From Terriglobia bacterium (lineage in GTDB: Bacteria; Acidobacteriota; Terriglobia; Bryobacterales; Bryobacteraceae), in assembly GCA_020073305.1 (NCBI GenBank), contig JAIQFK010000005.1, positions 248,001 through 312,000 on the forward strand: a stretch of DNA of 64,000 nucleotides, given 5' to 3'. The notes under the pieces were generated by a model. That model saw only the letters and a list, made by a program, of their open reading frames with translations. It searched no databases and was not told the origin of the DNA. The translations under genes and the position numbers were made by a program. Positions 52,284 through 64,000 of the stretch are shown here, one piece after another. Within the stretch, counting starts at the first letter, position 1. The number at the start of each line of letters is the position of its first letter.

Positions 52284-53728
52284 TTCACCAGTTCCTCTTC
52301 ACTGATAGGCAGCGCGAAGCTGAAGATCGACCCTTTGCCGGGCTGGCTGGTCACCCAGATCCTGCCTCCGTGCGCTTCGATGATTCCTTTGGCAATGGAA
52401 AGGCCCAGTCCGGTTCCCAGCACCTGTCCGCGCGACGCCCGGCCCCGGTAGAACTTCTCGAAGATTCGGGCTTGTTCGTCTTCCGCTATGCCTTTGCCGC
52501 GATCGGTGATGCTGATCACGATTCTTTCGCCTGCAACACTGGCGGAGATGGTGACTGGAGAACCTACGGGCGAATATTTCACCGCGTTGTCCAACAACTG
52601 CTTGAGCACCTGCTGGATGAATTCGAAATCGATATCCGCCGCGGGCAGCGGCTCGTCGATGTGCAGCTCGACACGCCGGCCCTTGAGAGACTCCTCCTGC
52701 GCCTGGACCGCCGCTGAGATGATCTCGCTGACCGCGTGCGGTGACCGGTCTGGATGGAATCTGGCGGCTTCGATTCGCGCCATCTCAAGAACTTCGACCA
52801 CCAACTGATTCAGACGATCGGCCTCTTCGTTGGCGATGGTGAGCAGTTCTTTCTCGTCGGCGTCGCGCGGCTTCGCCAGCAGATGGCTGACCGCGCCTTT
52901 AATCGAGGTGAGCGGCGTTTTCAGGTCATGGGCCAGCGCATCCAGCAGGGCCGCCTTGAGAGCCTCGCTTTGGCGGAGCGCTTCGGTTTTGCTGCCTTCT
53001 TCGAGCGACCGGGCGCGCTCGATGCCAATCGCAACCAGGTACGTCACCGCATTGAGCGCGGCCGTGGAGAGTGTGCCGCCGATGAATCCGAGACTGCCCA
53101 GCGCTTGCCCTCCCAGCCGGATGGGCACGATGGCGATCTGCCTCTGCTGATCGATGAGCGGCTCTTCGCTGCCGGCGATCCACCGGAGTTGTTCGTCGGA
53201 TATCGCCAGGGTCTGCGGGTCGGAGCGAAAGAACTCGTCTTCCATTTTGCTGAAAAGAACGGCCCCGGGAATTTCGAAAGTGCGCATGATGCTATTCACC
53301 GTGTCGCGGGCGGTTGTGCGGACGCTGCCACTCATCAGCATGGTCTGGCCCAGCGCGTACAGTCTTTCCACCTCGCGGCGCCGTGCATCAGCCTCCGCCG
53401 TACGCCGGCGGGCCCGGATGGAGAGCTGGCTGGCTGTAGACGCCGTGATGAGAAAGGCGATGAGCGCCACCCAGTTCTGCGAATCCGCAATATTGAAACT
53501 GCCCACGGGTGGCAGAAAGAAATAGTTAAAGCCGAGCATCGCCACAAGAGAAGCGATAATGGACTCCGCCAGGCCCCACCGCGCCGCGATCCCCAGAATG
53601 GCCAGCAACAGCGTCAAGGCCACCGTTGTAGGATTCACGGTCACAAATTTGCAATACGCCAGGATGATGAGGCCGACAAACGTCAGGGAGGCCAGTATCC
53701 GGATTGTCGAACGCAGCAGCGGTCTCAC
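52280..53728 (-). CDS. kdpD: KdpD-type sensor histidine kinase lacking the N-terminal sensor half
   Basis: 482 residues against about 890 in E. coli KdpD. It begins at the membrane domain with four helices (DUF4118: [32 protein letters not shown]), then a GAF-like region (about 130-240), the dimerisation/phosphoacceptor helix with H267 in [25 protein letters not shown], and the ATPase domain ([50 protein letters not shown]). The KdpD nucleotide-binding and Usp domains that normally precede the membrane part are absent. The start codon is a GTG at 53728. K+ sensing must therefore use the membrane part, other domains or a separate protein. Confidence 0.9.
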   Translation of the reverse strand: MRPLLRSTIRILASLTFVGLIILAYCKFVTVNPTTVALTLLLAILGIAARWGLAESIIASLVAMLGFNYFFLPPVGSFNIADSQNWVALIAFLITASTASQLSIRARRRTAEADARRREVERLYALGQTMLMSGSVRTTARDTVNSIMRTFEIPGAVLFSKMEDEFFRSDPQTLAISDEQLRWIAGSEEPLIDQQRQIAIVPIRLGGQALGSLGFIGGTLSTAALNAVTYLVAIGIERARSLEEGSKTEALRQSEALKAALLDALAHDLKTPLTSIKGAVSHLLAKPRDADEKELLTIANEEADRLNQLVVEVLEMARIEAARFHPDRSPHAVSEIISAAVQAQEESLKGRRVELHIDEPLPAADIDFEFIQQVLKQLLDNAVKYSPVGSPVTISASVAGERIVISITDRGKGIAEDEQARIFEKFYRGRASRGQVLGTGLGLSIAKGIIEAHGGRIWVTSQPGKGSIFSFALPISEEELVK

Positions 53729-53862
53729 GGGGAATTTCTAATGTACAGCATCGTTTCACCCGTCTTCACGCCGGTGGTGTTTTGGGCTGGAACCTCTAGT
53801 CCGCCGGCGATTCACTGAAGAGCGTCGCCGGATTGTATCCTGAAAGACTGGAGTGATCATTT

Positions 53863-54384
53863 TTGGGACGCATCTGGCTCGCCATTCGCAGTTTTTTTTC
53901 GATCCTGTTCCACGGCTCTCTTCCCGAGGATGCCGTATTGCAGCTCGGGCTCGTACGCCGCGGCACGCCCAAGCGCCCGGCCGCGTCTGCGCCCGCGGCC
54001 CCACGTGTTTCTGACGGAGCTCTCCAAATGCTCTCCATCATGCAGCGGGATTCGCGGCTGATCGATTTCATCATGGAAGATGTCGCCACGTATTCCGACG
54101 AGCAGGTGGGAGCGGCCGTGCGCGGGCTGCACGACCAGGCTCGGGAGTCGCTGTCGCGCTACGTGAAGCTCGAGCCGGTCATCGATGGCGTAGAGGGAAC
54201 GTTCACCAAGCCCGCGGTCTCGGATCCGGCCGCCGTCAAGTTCGTCGGCAACGTTCCCGCCGGAAAACCGGCGGGCGGGCTGCTGCGCCATAAAGGCTGG
54301 CGCGCCGGCAAAATCGATCTTCCCCCACTGAACCCCAAGCAGGATTCCAGCATCATCGCTCCAGCAGAAATCGAAATTGAATGA
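53863..54384 (+). CDS. DUF2760-type protein, first gene of an Hsp70 cluster
   Basis: 173 residues starting at a TTG with GGAG about 9 bases before it. An N-terminal hydrophobic/basic segment (GRIWLAIRSFFSILFHG) is followed by a proline/alanine linker and a compact domain: ALQMLSIMQRDSRLIDFIMEDVATYSDEQVGAAVRGLHDQAR, then VEGTFTKPAVSDPAAVKFVGNVPAGKPAGGLLRHKGWRAGKIDLP. This pattern is the uncharacterised DUF2760 family, which I know as a regular neighbour of atypical Hsp70 genes. It overlaps the first Hsp70 gene by 4 bases. Function unknown; probably a partner or client adaptor. Confidence 0.8.
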   Translation: MGRIWLAIRSFFSILFHGSLPEDAVLQLGLVRRGTPKRPAASAPAAPRVSDGALQMLSIMQRDSRLIDFIMEDVATYSDEQVGAAVRGLHDQARESLSRYVKLEPVIDGVEGTFTKPAVSDPAAVKFVGNVPAGKPAGGLLRHKGWRAGKIDLPPLNPKQDSSIIAPAEIEIE

Positions 54385-56197
54385 AGTACGTTATAGGAAT
54401 CGACCTGGGCACCACCAACTCCGCCCTGGCTTACACTGAACTCAGATCGGACGCCGACTCCTTCGACACACCCGAAGTGCGGCTGATGGACGTCCCCCAG
54501 CTTGTTAATCCTGGCGAGGTGCGTGACGAGCCTTTGCTGCCCTCCTCGCTGTACGTTCCGGGTCCGACGGATTTTCCCGCGGGCTCGCTCGCGCTGCCAT
54601 GGAACCCGGAGCCTGAGCGGGTGGTCGGTAAGCTCGCGCAAAAACGCGGCGTCGAGAACGCGGGCCGCCTGGTGGGATCGGCAAAGTCATGGCTCTCGCA
54701 CTCGGGTGTCGACCGCACCGCCGCCATTCTTCCCTGGAGTGCGCCTGAGGGCGTGAAAAAGCTCTCGCCCGTTGACGCCTCGTCCTGCTATCTGGAGCAC
54801 CTGCGCCGCGCGTGGGATTCCAAGATGCCCGACGCGCCGTTCGTCGAGCAGCAGATCCTGGTCACGGTGCCCGCATCGTTCGACGCCGTGGCGCGCGAAC
54901 TGACTTTGCAGGCCGCCGAACGCGCCGGCTTCCGCGACGTCACGCTGCTTGAGGAGCCGCAAGCGGCGTTCTACGCCTGGATTGAGCGCCACAAGGACTG
55001 GCGCGAGCGCGTGAAGCTTGGGGATCTGATTCTGGTCGTCGACATCGGCGGCGGCACCACCGATTTTACGCTTATTGCCGTGACCGAGCAGGCGGGTGAA
55101 CTGACACTCGATCGCATGGCCGTCGGCGAGCACATCCTGTTGGGCGGCGACAACATGGATCTCGCGCTGGCCCGCTTGATCGCAGACCAGCTCGCGCAGA
55201 AAGGCACGCGCATCGATACCCTGCAGCTTCACCAGCTCTGGCAGAACTGCCGCGTGGCCAAGGAGAAGTTGCTCGAGCCGGGAGCGCGGGCCAAGGAGCA
55301 GCCCGTCACCATTCTGGGCAAAGGCACCGGCCTGGTGGGCGGCACAATCAAAGCCGCGCTGCGGCGCGAAGACATCGACCGCGTGTTGGGTGAGGGCTTT
55401 TTTCCGAATGTGCCCAGCTCCGACATGCCGATGCGCCAGCGCCGTTTCGGCCTGCAGGAGATCGGCCTTCCATACGCCGCCGATGCCGCGGTCACCAGGC
55501 ACATGGCGCAGTTCTTGCGCCAGCAGGCCTCCTCGGCCGAGCACGAGCGAGTTCGCCGCGGCCCGTCGGGCCTGGCTGCGCCCACCCATGTTCTATTCAA
55601 CGGCGGCGTGCTGCATGCGCGCCTGATTCGCGACCGCCTGATCGAAGTTCTCGATGCGTGGCTTGCGGCCGAAGGATTCGGCCCCGTCCAGCCGCTCACC
55701 GGCGAAGATCTGATGCATGCGGTATCGCGTGGCGCCGCTTACTATGGATTGGCGCGCCATGGCCGTGGCGTGCGTATTCGCGGCGGCGTGCCGCGCACTT
55801 ACTATGTCGGAATCGAGACCGCCATGCCCGCGGTCCCAGGTATGCCGGCGCCGCTAAAAGCACTGACCGTGGCGCCCTTCGGCATGGAAGAGGGCACCTC
55901 GATCCAGATTCCGAATCGCGAGTTCGGCCTGGTGGTGGGTGAGCCCGCCGAGTTTCGCTTCTTTTCCTCCACGGTCCGCAAAAATGATTCGCCCGGCACG
56001 TTTGTTGAAGATTTCGGCGACGAACTCCAGGAACTCTCTCCGATGGAGGTGAACCTGACATCCGCCGACGGAACAGGCACCGTGCCGGTCTCGTTTGAAA
56101 CCGTGGTGACCGAGACCGGTGTTCTTCAGTTGTGGTGCGTGGCGCGCGACGGCCGCCGCTGGAAACTCGAATTCAACGTCCGCGAGCGCGTCGCGCA

Positions 56198-56201
<4 letters not shown>
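54381..56201 (+). CDS. Atypical Hsp70-family protein 1
   Basis: 606 residues. The actin-like ATPase domain is clear: YVIGIDLGTTNSALAYTEL (phosphate 1), ILVTVPASFDAVARELTLQAAERAGF, LLEEPQAAFYAWI, and VVDIGGGTTDFTLIAV (phosphate 2); adenosine contact around THVLFNGGVLHARLIRDRL. It differs from DnaK in carrying inserts between the motifs and in a short C-terminal part (about 500-606: VAPFGMEEGTSIQI, VEDFGDELQELSPMEV) that replaces the usual substrate-binding and lid domains by a beta-rich region. It overlaps its neighbours by 4 bases on both sides, so the three proteins are probably made together and act as a complex. Confidence 0.9.
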
Positions 56202-58837
<2,636 letters not shown>

Positions 58838-58888
58838 TGGACGGGCATGCCCGGCCACTACACTATGCGGTTTCCCAGCAGCGCAAAG

Positions 58889-61045
58889 CTAAACCACGGC
58901 GCCCGTCGACAGCCGCCCGTAGAGCTTCACGACGTTCTCGATCATCCGCAGCCCGCAGTCTCCTTCCAGGGTCAGAATCGACTCCGGATGGAACTGTACG
59001 GCCTCCACCGGCAGTTCCCGGTGACGGACGCCCATGATAACGCCATCCTCCGACTCCGCCGTCACTTCGAGACAATTTGGAAACGTCTCCCGCTTTGCGA
59101 ACAGCGAGTGATAGCGCCCCACCTGAAACCGTTCCGGCAAGCCCTCGAACACGCCCTTACCGCGATGCGTGACCCACGATGGTTTTCCGTGCATGGGGTA
59201 ATCCAGCACGCCCAGTTCGCCGCCGAACGCCTCGACGGCTCCCTGCAGCCCCAGGCACACGCCGAAGACCGGCACACCCAAACGCACAGCCGTCTTCACC
59301 AGATCGGGAACACCGAAATCCGCGGGGCGCCCGGGGCCAGGTGAAATCAGAATGACGCTGGGCGCAATCTGGCGGATCATTTCCGGCGGAAAACCCGCGC
59401 GATAGGTGACCACTTCGGCTCCCGTCTGACGCGCGTAGTTGGCCAGCGTGTGGATGAAGCAGTCGTCATTATCCACCAGCAGCAGCCGCACGCCGGTTCC
59501 ATTCATCTCTCGGACCGTGACAGGCGGTTTTTCCTTTTGGGGCCCCAGGATTCTAAAAAAACCGGCCGCTTTGAGCCGCGTCTCGCGCTCTTCCATCTCC
59601 GGCACGGAATCGTAGAGCAGCGTCGCTCCGGCCGGATAGGTCGCCATGCCGTTCCGCAGGTACGTCGTACGAATCAGGATGCCGGTGTTGATGTCGCCGT
59701 TAAGCGAGAGCATCCCGATCGCTCCGCCATACCAGCCGCGCGGTTGCTTCTCCAGGCTCTCGATGGCCTGCGCCGCCGCTTTCTTCGGGGCGCCAACGAC
59801 CGTTACTGCCCACATGTGGCTCAAGAATGCATCCAGCGAATCGAACCCTTCTTTGAGAAACCCTTCCACGTGATCCACGGTGTGGAACAGCGCCGCGTAC
59901 GATTCAATAACGCGCCGCCCGATCACCTTGACCGTGCCCGGTTCGCACACGCGCGATTTATCATTGCGGTCTACATCCGTGCACATCGTCAATTCCGACT
60001 CTTCCTTGGTCGAGTTCAGCAGCTCGCGGATGCTCACTTCATCGCGGATCGGGTCACCGGTGCGCCGCGCCGTCCCCGCAATGGGGCAGGTCTCCACGCG
60101 CTGGCCTTCCACGCGCACGAACATCTCAGGGGATGCGCCCACAAGCTGCTCCTCCCCGAATTGCAGCAGAAATTCGTAAGGGCTTGGATTGGCGCGCTGC
60201 ATTTGCTCGAACAACTTCGAGGCCTTCCCGGAGTATGGCGTGCGAAAGGTCTGCTGCAGGACCACTTCGTAATAGTCGCCGCGCCGCATGCCTTCCCGAA
60301 CTTTCTCCACGCTCGCCATGTACTCTTCCGGCGTGTGATCGGATTCGATGGGACCGGGTGGAGGCTCTGGCGGGGTGGGAATCTCCTCGGCGGTGCGCGG
60401 GAGTGCCAGAGTCGAGAGACCTTGGAAATCGAAATCGTACTGGTAGCGCTCGATCTGCTCCTTCTTGCGATCCATGAAATAAATGTCGTCGCACAGGAAG
60501 AGGTGCAGATCCTTCTGGCCGCTGCGCGGCAGTCGCTTCTTGATGGGATCAAATTGAAACAGCAGATCGTAACCAAACGCGCCGACCAGCCCGAGGCGCA
60601 TGTCCTCGTCGTTGCGAAACTCGTGAATCAAAGCTCGCAGGATCGAGAAAACCGAAGGCTGCTTGCTGCGCTCCTCCTCCGGAAAGAGTTTCGGGAGCGG
60701 CTTGAGAAGCCCGGCCAGCACACCGCCGCTCTCGAGTCCGAACGAATCCCAGTGCGGATGATCGCGCAGCACCGCCATGAGCATCTGGTTCAAGACTTCG
60801 CCGCGCGTGTTGAGCGAACGGAACTCGATGCGCCGGTCAAACGCCAGGATCTCGAGCGGCGGCCGCGTGGAGGCAAAGTCCCAGCGCGAATACCGGCCCG
60901 GAAACTCGTAACCCGAAGACAAGTAAATGCCGCGGTACATGTCCAGCTCCCGCAGCAAGTGCCGCAGGCCCTTGCGATAACTGGTCTTAGCTACCGTACG
61001 GGTAACTGTAATTCCATGGGGAGTCGAATACCGTAGTGTGCGCAT
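58889..61045 (-). CDS. trpEG: Anthranilate synthase, fused TrpE-TrpG
   Basis: 718 residues. Makes anthranilate from chorismate and glutamine, the first step to tryptophan (or phenazine-type products). The TrpE half has FEQMQRANPSPYEFLLQFG, GASPEMFVRVEGQRVETCPIAGTARRTG, ELTMCTDVDRNDKSRVCEPG and YPAGATLLYDSVPEMEERETRLKA. The glutamine amidotransferase half (from about 520) has LLVDNDDCFIHTLANY, ISPGPGRPADFG, the catalytic cysteine in VFGVCLGLQGAVEAFGG and the histidine/glutamate pair in VQFHPESILT. The fused arrangement is the one known in alphaproteobacteria and some other groups. The start at 61045 has AGGG 7 bases upstream; the frame also allows 61078. Confidence 0.93.
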   Translation of the reverse strand: MRTLRYSTPHGITVTRTVAKTSYRKGLRHLLRELDMYRGIYLSSGYEFPGRYSRWDFASTRPPLEILAFDRRIEFRSLNTRGEVLNQMLMAVLRDHPHWDSFGLESGGVLAGLLKPLPKLFPEEERSKQPSVFSILRALIHEFRNDEDMRLGLVGAFGYDLLFQFDPIKKRLPRSGQKDLHLFLCDDIYFMDRKKEQIERYQYDFDFQGLSTLALPRTAEEIPTPPEPPPGPIESDHTPEEYMASVEKVREGMRRGDYYEVVLQQTFRTPYSGKASKLFEQMQRANPSPYEFLLQFGEEQLVGASPEMFVRVEGQRVETCPIAGTARRTGDPIRDEVSIRELLNSTKEESELTMCTDVDRNDKSRVCEPGTVKVIGRRVIESYAALFHTVDHVEGFLKEGFDSLDAFLSHMWAVTVVGAPKKAAAQAIESLEKQPRGWYGGAIGMLSLNGDINTGILIRTTYLRNGMATYPAGATLLYDSVPEMEERETRLKAAGFFRILGPQKEKPPVTVREMNGTGVRLLLVDNDDCFIHTLANYARQTGAEVVTYRAGFPPEMIRQIAPSVILISPGPGRPADFGVPDLVKTAVRLGVPVFGVCLGLQGAVEAFGGELGVLDYPMHGKPSWVTHRGKGVFEGLPERFQVGRYHSLFAKRETFPNCLEVTAESEDGVIMGVRHRELPVEAVQFHPESILTLEGDCGLRMIENVVKLYGRLSTGAVV

Positions 61046-61132
61046 CGAGAGACCCTGCCGGCTGGAACCGATTTCCATAGGATAGCAAAGGAATTAGCCC
61101 CAAATTGGCCGGAATCACGGCCGTTCCTGGGT

Positions 61133-61138
61133 TACACT
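61133..61138 (+). promoter_or_regulatory. -10 box (TACACT) 6 bases before the ATG at 61145
   Basis: TACACT ends 6 bases before the start codon and no ribosome-binding site lies between; transcription would begin at the ATG. Confidence 0.4.
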
Positions 61139-61144
61139 AGCTGT

Positions 61145-61705
61145 ATGCGACTTCGTCACTCGCTTGCTGCTCTCGTCCTCGCGGTTTTCGCTACGGCTTC
61201 GTTGGGTCAACAGGTGCCGCGGCCCGCGGGCGAGTTCGCGATTAACATGGACAATGGAAGCCAGACGCTGCTCAGCCAGTACTCCGGCAAAGTCGTTCTG
61301 CTCATGTGCATGTTCACCACTTGCCCGCACTGCCAGCGCACGACTCAGCTTCTGAGTCCCATGGCGAAGGAGTATGCTCCGCGGGGCGTCCAGTTCGTCG
61401 CTGCGGCGTTCAACGACGGGGCGGCGGGGTTGATTTCCGGATTCATCGCCCAGTACCAGCCGGCGTTTCCCGTGGGCTACACGACGCGCGACCAGGTGAA
61501 CGAGTATCTGCAGCACCCGCCGGGAAAGCCGACCTACGTACCGGAGATCATTTTCATCGACCGGAACCGGGTGATCCGCGCGCAGTTCACCGGCTCGGAT
61601 GATTTTTTCAAGGATCAGGAAAAGAACATCCGCGCCATGCTGGACACGCTGCTGAAAGAACCGGTAGCGGCAAAAAAGACCAGCGCCCACAAAAAGCGGT
61701 CGTAG
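61145..61705 (+). CDS. Exported thioredoxin-like (TlpA/redoxin) protein
   Basis: 186 residues. A signal peptide (RHSLAALVLAVFATASLGQQ) is followed by a thioredoxin fold: YSGKVVLLMCMFTTCPHCQRTTQLLSPMAKEY with the redox motif CPHC, then GVQFVAAAFNDG and the cis-proline region TYVPEIIFIDRNRVIRAQFTG. The C-terminus is lysine-rich. CPHC is the motif of DsbA-type oxidases, but the fold and length fit TlpA/ResA-like proteins better. It likely acts on periplasmic thiols. No partner gene is adjacent; the isomerase gene follows after 46 bases with its own promoter-like box. Confidence 0.85.
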   Translation: MRLRHSLAALVLAVFATASLGQQVPRPAGEFAINMDNGSQTLLSQYSGKVVLLMCMFTTCPHCQRTTQLLSPMAKEYAPRGVQFVAAAFNDGAAGLISGFIAQYQPAFPVGYTTRDQVNEYLQHPPGKPTYVPEIIFIDRNRVIRAQFTGSDDFFKDQEKNIRAMLDTLLKEPVAAKKTSAHKKRS

Positions 61706-61738
61706 CGGATCTCCGTCGCCGCGATCCGCAAAGCGGTT

Positions 61739-61744
61739 TACTAT
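61739..61744 (+). promoter_or_regulatory. -10 box (TACTAT) 7 bases before the ATG at 61752
   Basis: TACTAT within TTTACTATATAAGCC directly precedes the start codon; no ribosome-binding site is present, so the message may be leaderless. Confidence 0.4.
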
Positions 61745-61751
61745 ATAAGCC

Positions 61752-62636
61752 ATGCGGCGACGAGAACTCTTAACCACTGGAGCGGCGTTGCTCAGTGGCG
61801 GCGCGGCTGCGCTACCCCAACAATCAATTCCATCTGAGCCTCGGGTGACCCGTTCGGTGATGCTCTGGACTCTCAAGGGCTCGTTCGAGGAGAAACTGGA
61901 GGCGGCCTCCCAGGCGGGCGTGCAGTCGGTCGAGATAGTGGGCGAATACGCCGATTGGACCGATGCCGACGTTGCGCGCATCCAGAAGCTCGCCCGCTCC
62001 CTGCACCTGCGCATGGATGTCCTGATCGCCACTCCCGATTGGGGCAAGCGTCCGGTGTCGATGGTCGACCCCGCGCAGCGCGACAACTTTCTAGGCGATG
62101 TCCGCAATGCCATCCGCTATGCCCAGAAGCTCGATGTTCCGCAGATTCTGCTCATGAGTGGCAATACCATTCCCGGGCGTGCGCATGAAGAGCAGTATGC
62201 GAGCCTGCTCGAAGGCGCGAAGCGTGCCGGCGATCTGGTGGCCGCGGCGAATCTGACGGCCATCGTCGAGCCGCTGAATTCGCTCGTCAATCACAAGGGC
62301 TTCTTCCTCACCACCTGCGTGGAAGGCGCGAAGCTCATCCGCCAGGTCGACAATCCGCATGTGCGCCTGTTGTTTGATATCTATCACGAGCAGGTGCAGA
62401 TCGGGAACGTGATCCGCACCCTCACCGACGCCGCCGACATCGTCGCCGTGTTCCACGTGGCCGACAACCCGGGCCGCAACGATCCGGGCTCCGGCGAAAT
62501 CAATTACCAGAACGTGTACAAAGCCATCCAAAAAACAGGCTACACCGGCTACGTGGCTATGGAGTATCTGCCGCTCGGCGATCAGGTTCAGAGCCTGACC
62601 CGGGCATGGAACGATTTCCGTGCGGCGATGGCGTGA
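61752..62636 (+). CDS. Sugar-phosphate isomerase/epimerase-like protein (hydroxypyruvate-isomerase-like), exported
   Basis: 294 residues. The N-terminus MRRRELLTTGAALLSGGAAALP looks like a twin-arginine signal. The mature part is a TIM barrel of the xylose-isomerase-like group: SFEEKLEAASQAGVQSVEIVGEY, NLTAIVEPLNSLVNHKG, VRLLFDIYHEQVQIGN, VAVFHVADNPGRNDPGSGEINYQNVYKAI and YVAMEYLP. The metal ligands expected for hydroxypyruvate isomerases (E in VEPLN, D and H in FDIYHEQ, H in FHVADN, E in AMEYLP) are all present. Substrate not known; the export signal is common among acidobacterial members. Confidence 0.87.
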   Translation: MRRRELLTTGAALLSGGAAALPQQSIPSEPRVTRSVMLWTLKGSFEEKLEAASQAGVQSVEIVGEYADWTDADVARIQKLARSLHLRMDVLIATPDWGKRPVSMVDPAQRDNFLGDVRNAIRYAQKLDVPQILLMSGNTIPGRAHEEQYASLLEGAKRAGDLVAAANLTAIVEPLNSLVNHKGFFLTTCVEGAKLIRQVDNPHVRLLFDIYHEQVQIGNVIRTLTDAADIVAVFHVADNPGRNDPGSGEINYQNVYKAIQKTGYTGYVAMEYLPLGDQVQSLTRAWNDFRAAMA

Positions 62637-62684
62637 GCGCGGTCTGTCGCGCGGGACGAATTCTTGGAGCACATTCTTGCGGCC

Positions 62685-63946
<1,262 letters not shown>

Positions 63947-63950
<4 letters not shown>

Positions 63951-64000
63951 CCTCGCCGTTACAGATCAGTCCGAGAGAAACGCTCGTCATGGCGCTGCAC
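63947..64000 (+). CDS. Start of the next gene, probably a second MacB-like permease (runs off window)
   Basis: Eighteen codons are visible, MTSPLQISPRETLVMALH, beginning by ATGA overlap with the permease stop. The segment ETLVMALH resembles the region before the first membrane helix in MacB-type permeases, where paired permease genes are common. Too little is seen for certainty. Confidence 0.5.

Noticed and set aside
58842-58853. 12-base palindrome CGGGCATGCCCG after the Hsp70 genes
   Set aside because: Short, no T-tract and no repeats elsewhere; no function can be supported.
59450-61036. 528-codon frame on the plus strand
   Set aside because: Antisense to the fused anthranilate synthase; no recognisable domain.

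Overview
The window reads as chromosomal DNA of a high-GC acidobacterium of the Solibacter/Bryobacter lineage. Lineage marks are an Oar-type TonB receptor with an N-terminal carboxypeptidase-like domain, a permease of the acidobacterial duplicated orphan type, an FG-GAP/UnbV protein, and a 1031-residue beta-propeller protein ending in the Solibacter-type C-terminal domain (TIGR03437-like). No rRNA, tRNA, insertion sequence, prophage or CRISPR array was seen. Genes are densely packed, often with ATGA overlaps.

Layout. 1-6 kb: the N-terminal part of cobalamin-type methionine synthase (runs off the left edge), a decayed FMN 2-hydroxyacid dehydrogenase remnant, two response-regulator proteins, an aldo/keto reductase and a UvrC-like protein with a worn GIY-YIG site. 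6-14 kb: TonB receptor, TPR protein, exported oligopeptidase B and a Tat-exported barrel protein. 14-18.4 kb: an operon of an MFS anion transporter, a small exported protein, a D-2-hydroxyacid dehydrogenase and a ThDP enzyme. 18.7-34 kb: mostly exported proteins. These include a terpene-cyclase-fold protein with a CxxCH haem motif and, next to it, a thioredoxin-family gene whose frame crosses one TGA exactly at the redox-active position. A SECIS-like hairpin follows the TGA, so this is a candidate selenoprotein. Then come a deacetylase-like protein, a hydrolase, FG-GAP and SMP-30 proteins and the orphan permease.

34-43 kb is a carbon-storage and C2 block: glycosyltransferase, a 67-aa protein, aceA and aceB (glyoxylate shunt), a TPR-HTH regulator, phaR, a phasin, a PhaE-like protein and class III phaC. 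Palindromes fitting the known PhaR operator CTGC-N3-GCAG occur at phaR/phasin and also inside the aceA/aceB/regulator block, which suggests one PhaR regulon.

42.8-53.7 kb, all on the minus strand, is a potassium block: a short KdpD, KdpE, an ABC ATPase fused to an MgtE-N domain, a fused double permease, a Usp-like protein, a 28-aa membrane peptide and KdpF, A, B and C. A direct repeat with 11-bp period precedes the Usp/kdpFABC part and looks like a KdpE site.

53.8-64 kb: an overlapping DUF2760-Hsp70-Hsp70 trio, a fused TrpE-TrpG anthranilate synthase, an exported thioredoxin-like protein, a sugar-phosphate-isomerase-like protein and MacB-type permeases running off the right edge.

A window-wide feature is a -10-like hexamer only 6-9 bases before the start codon of several genes without a Shine-Dalgarno sequence, which suggests leaderless mRNAs.
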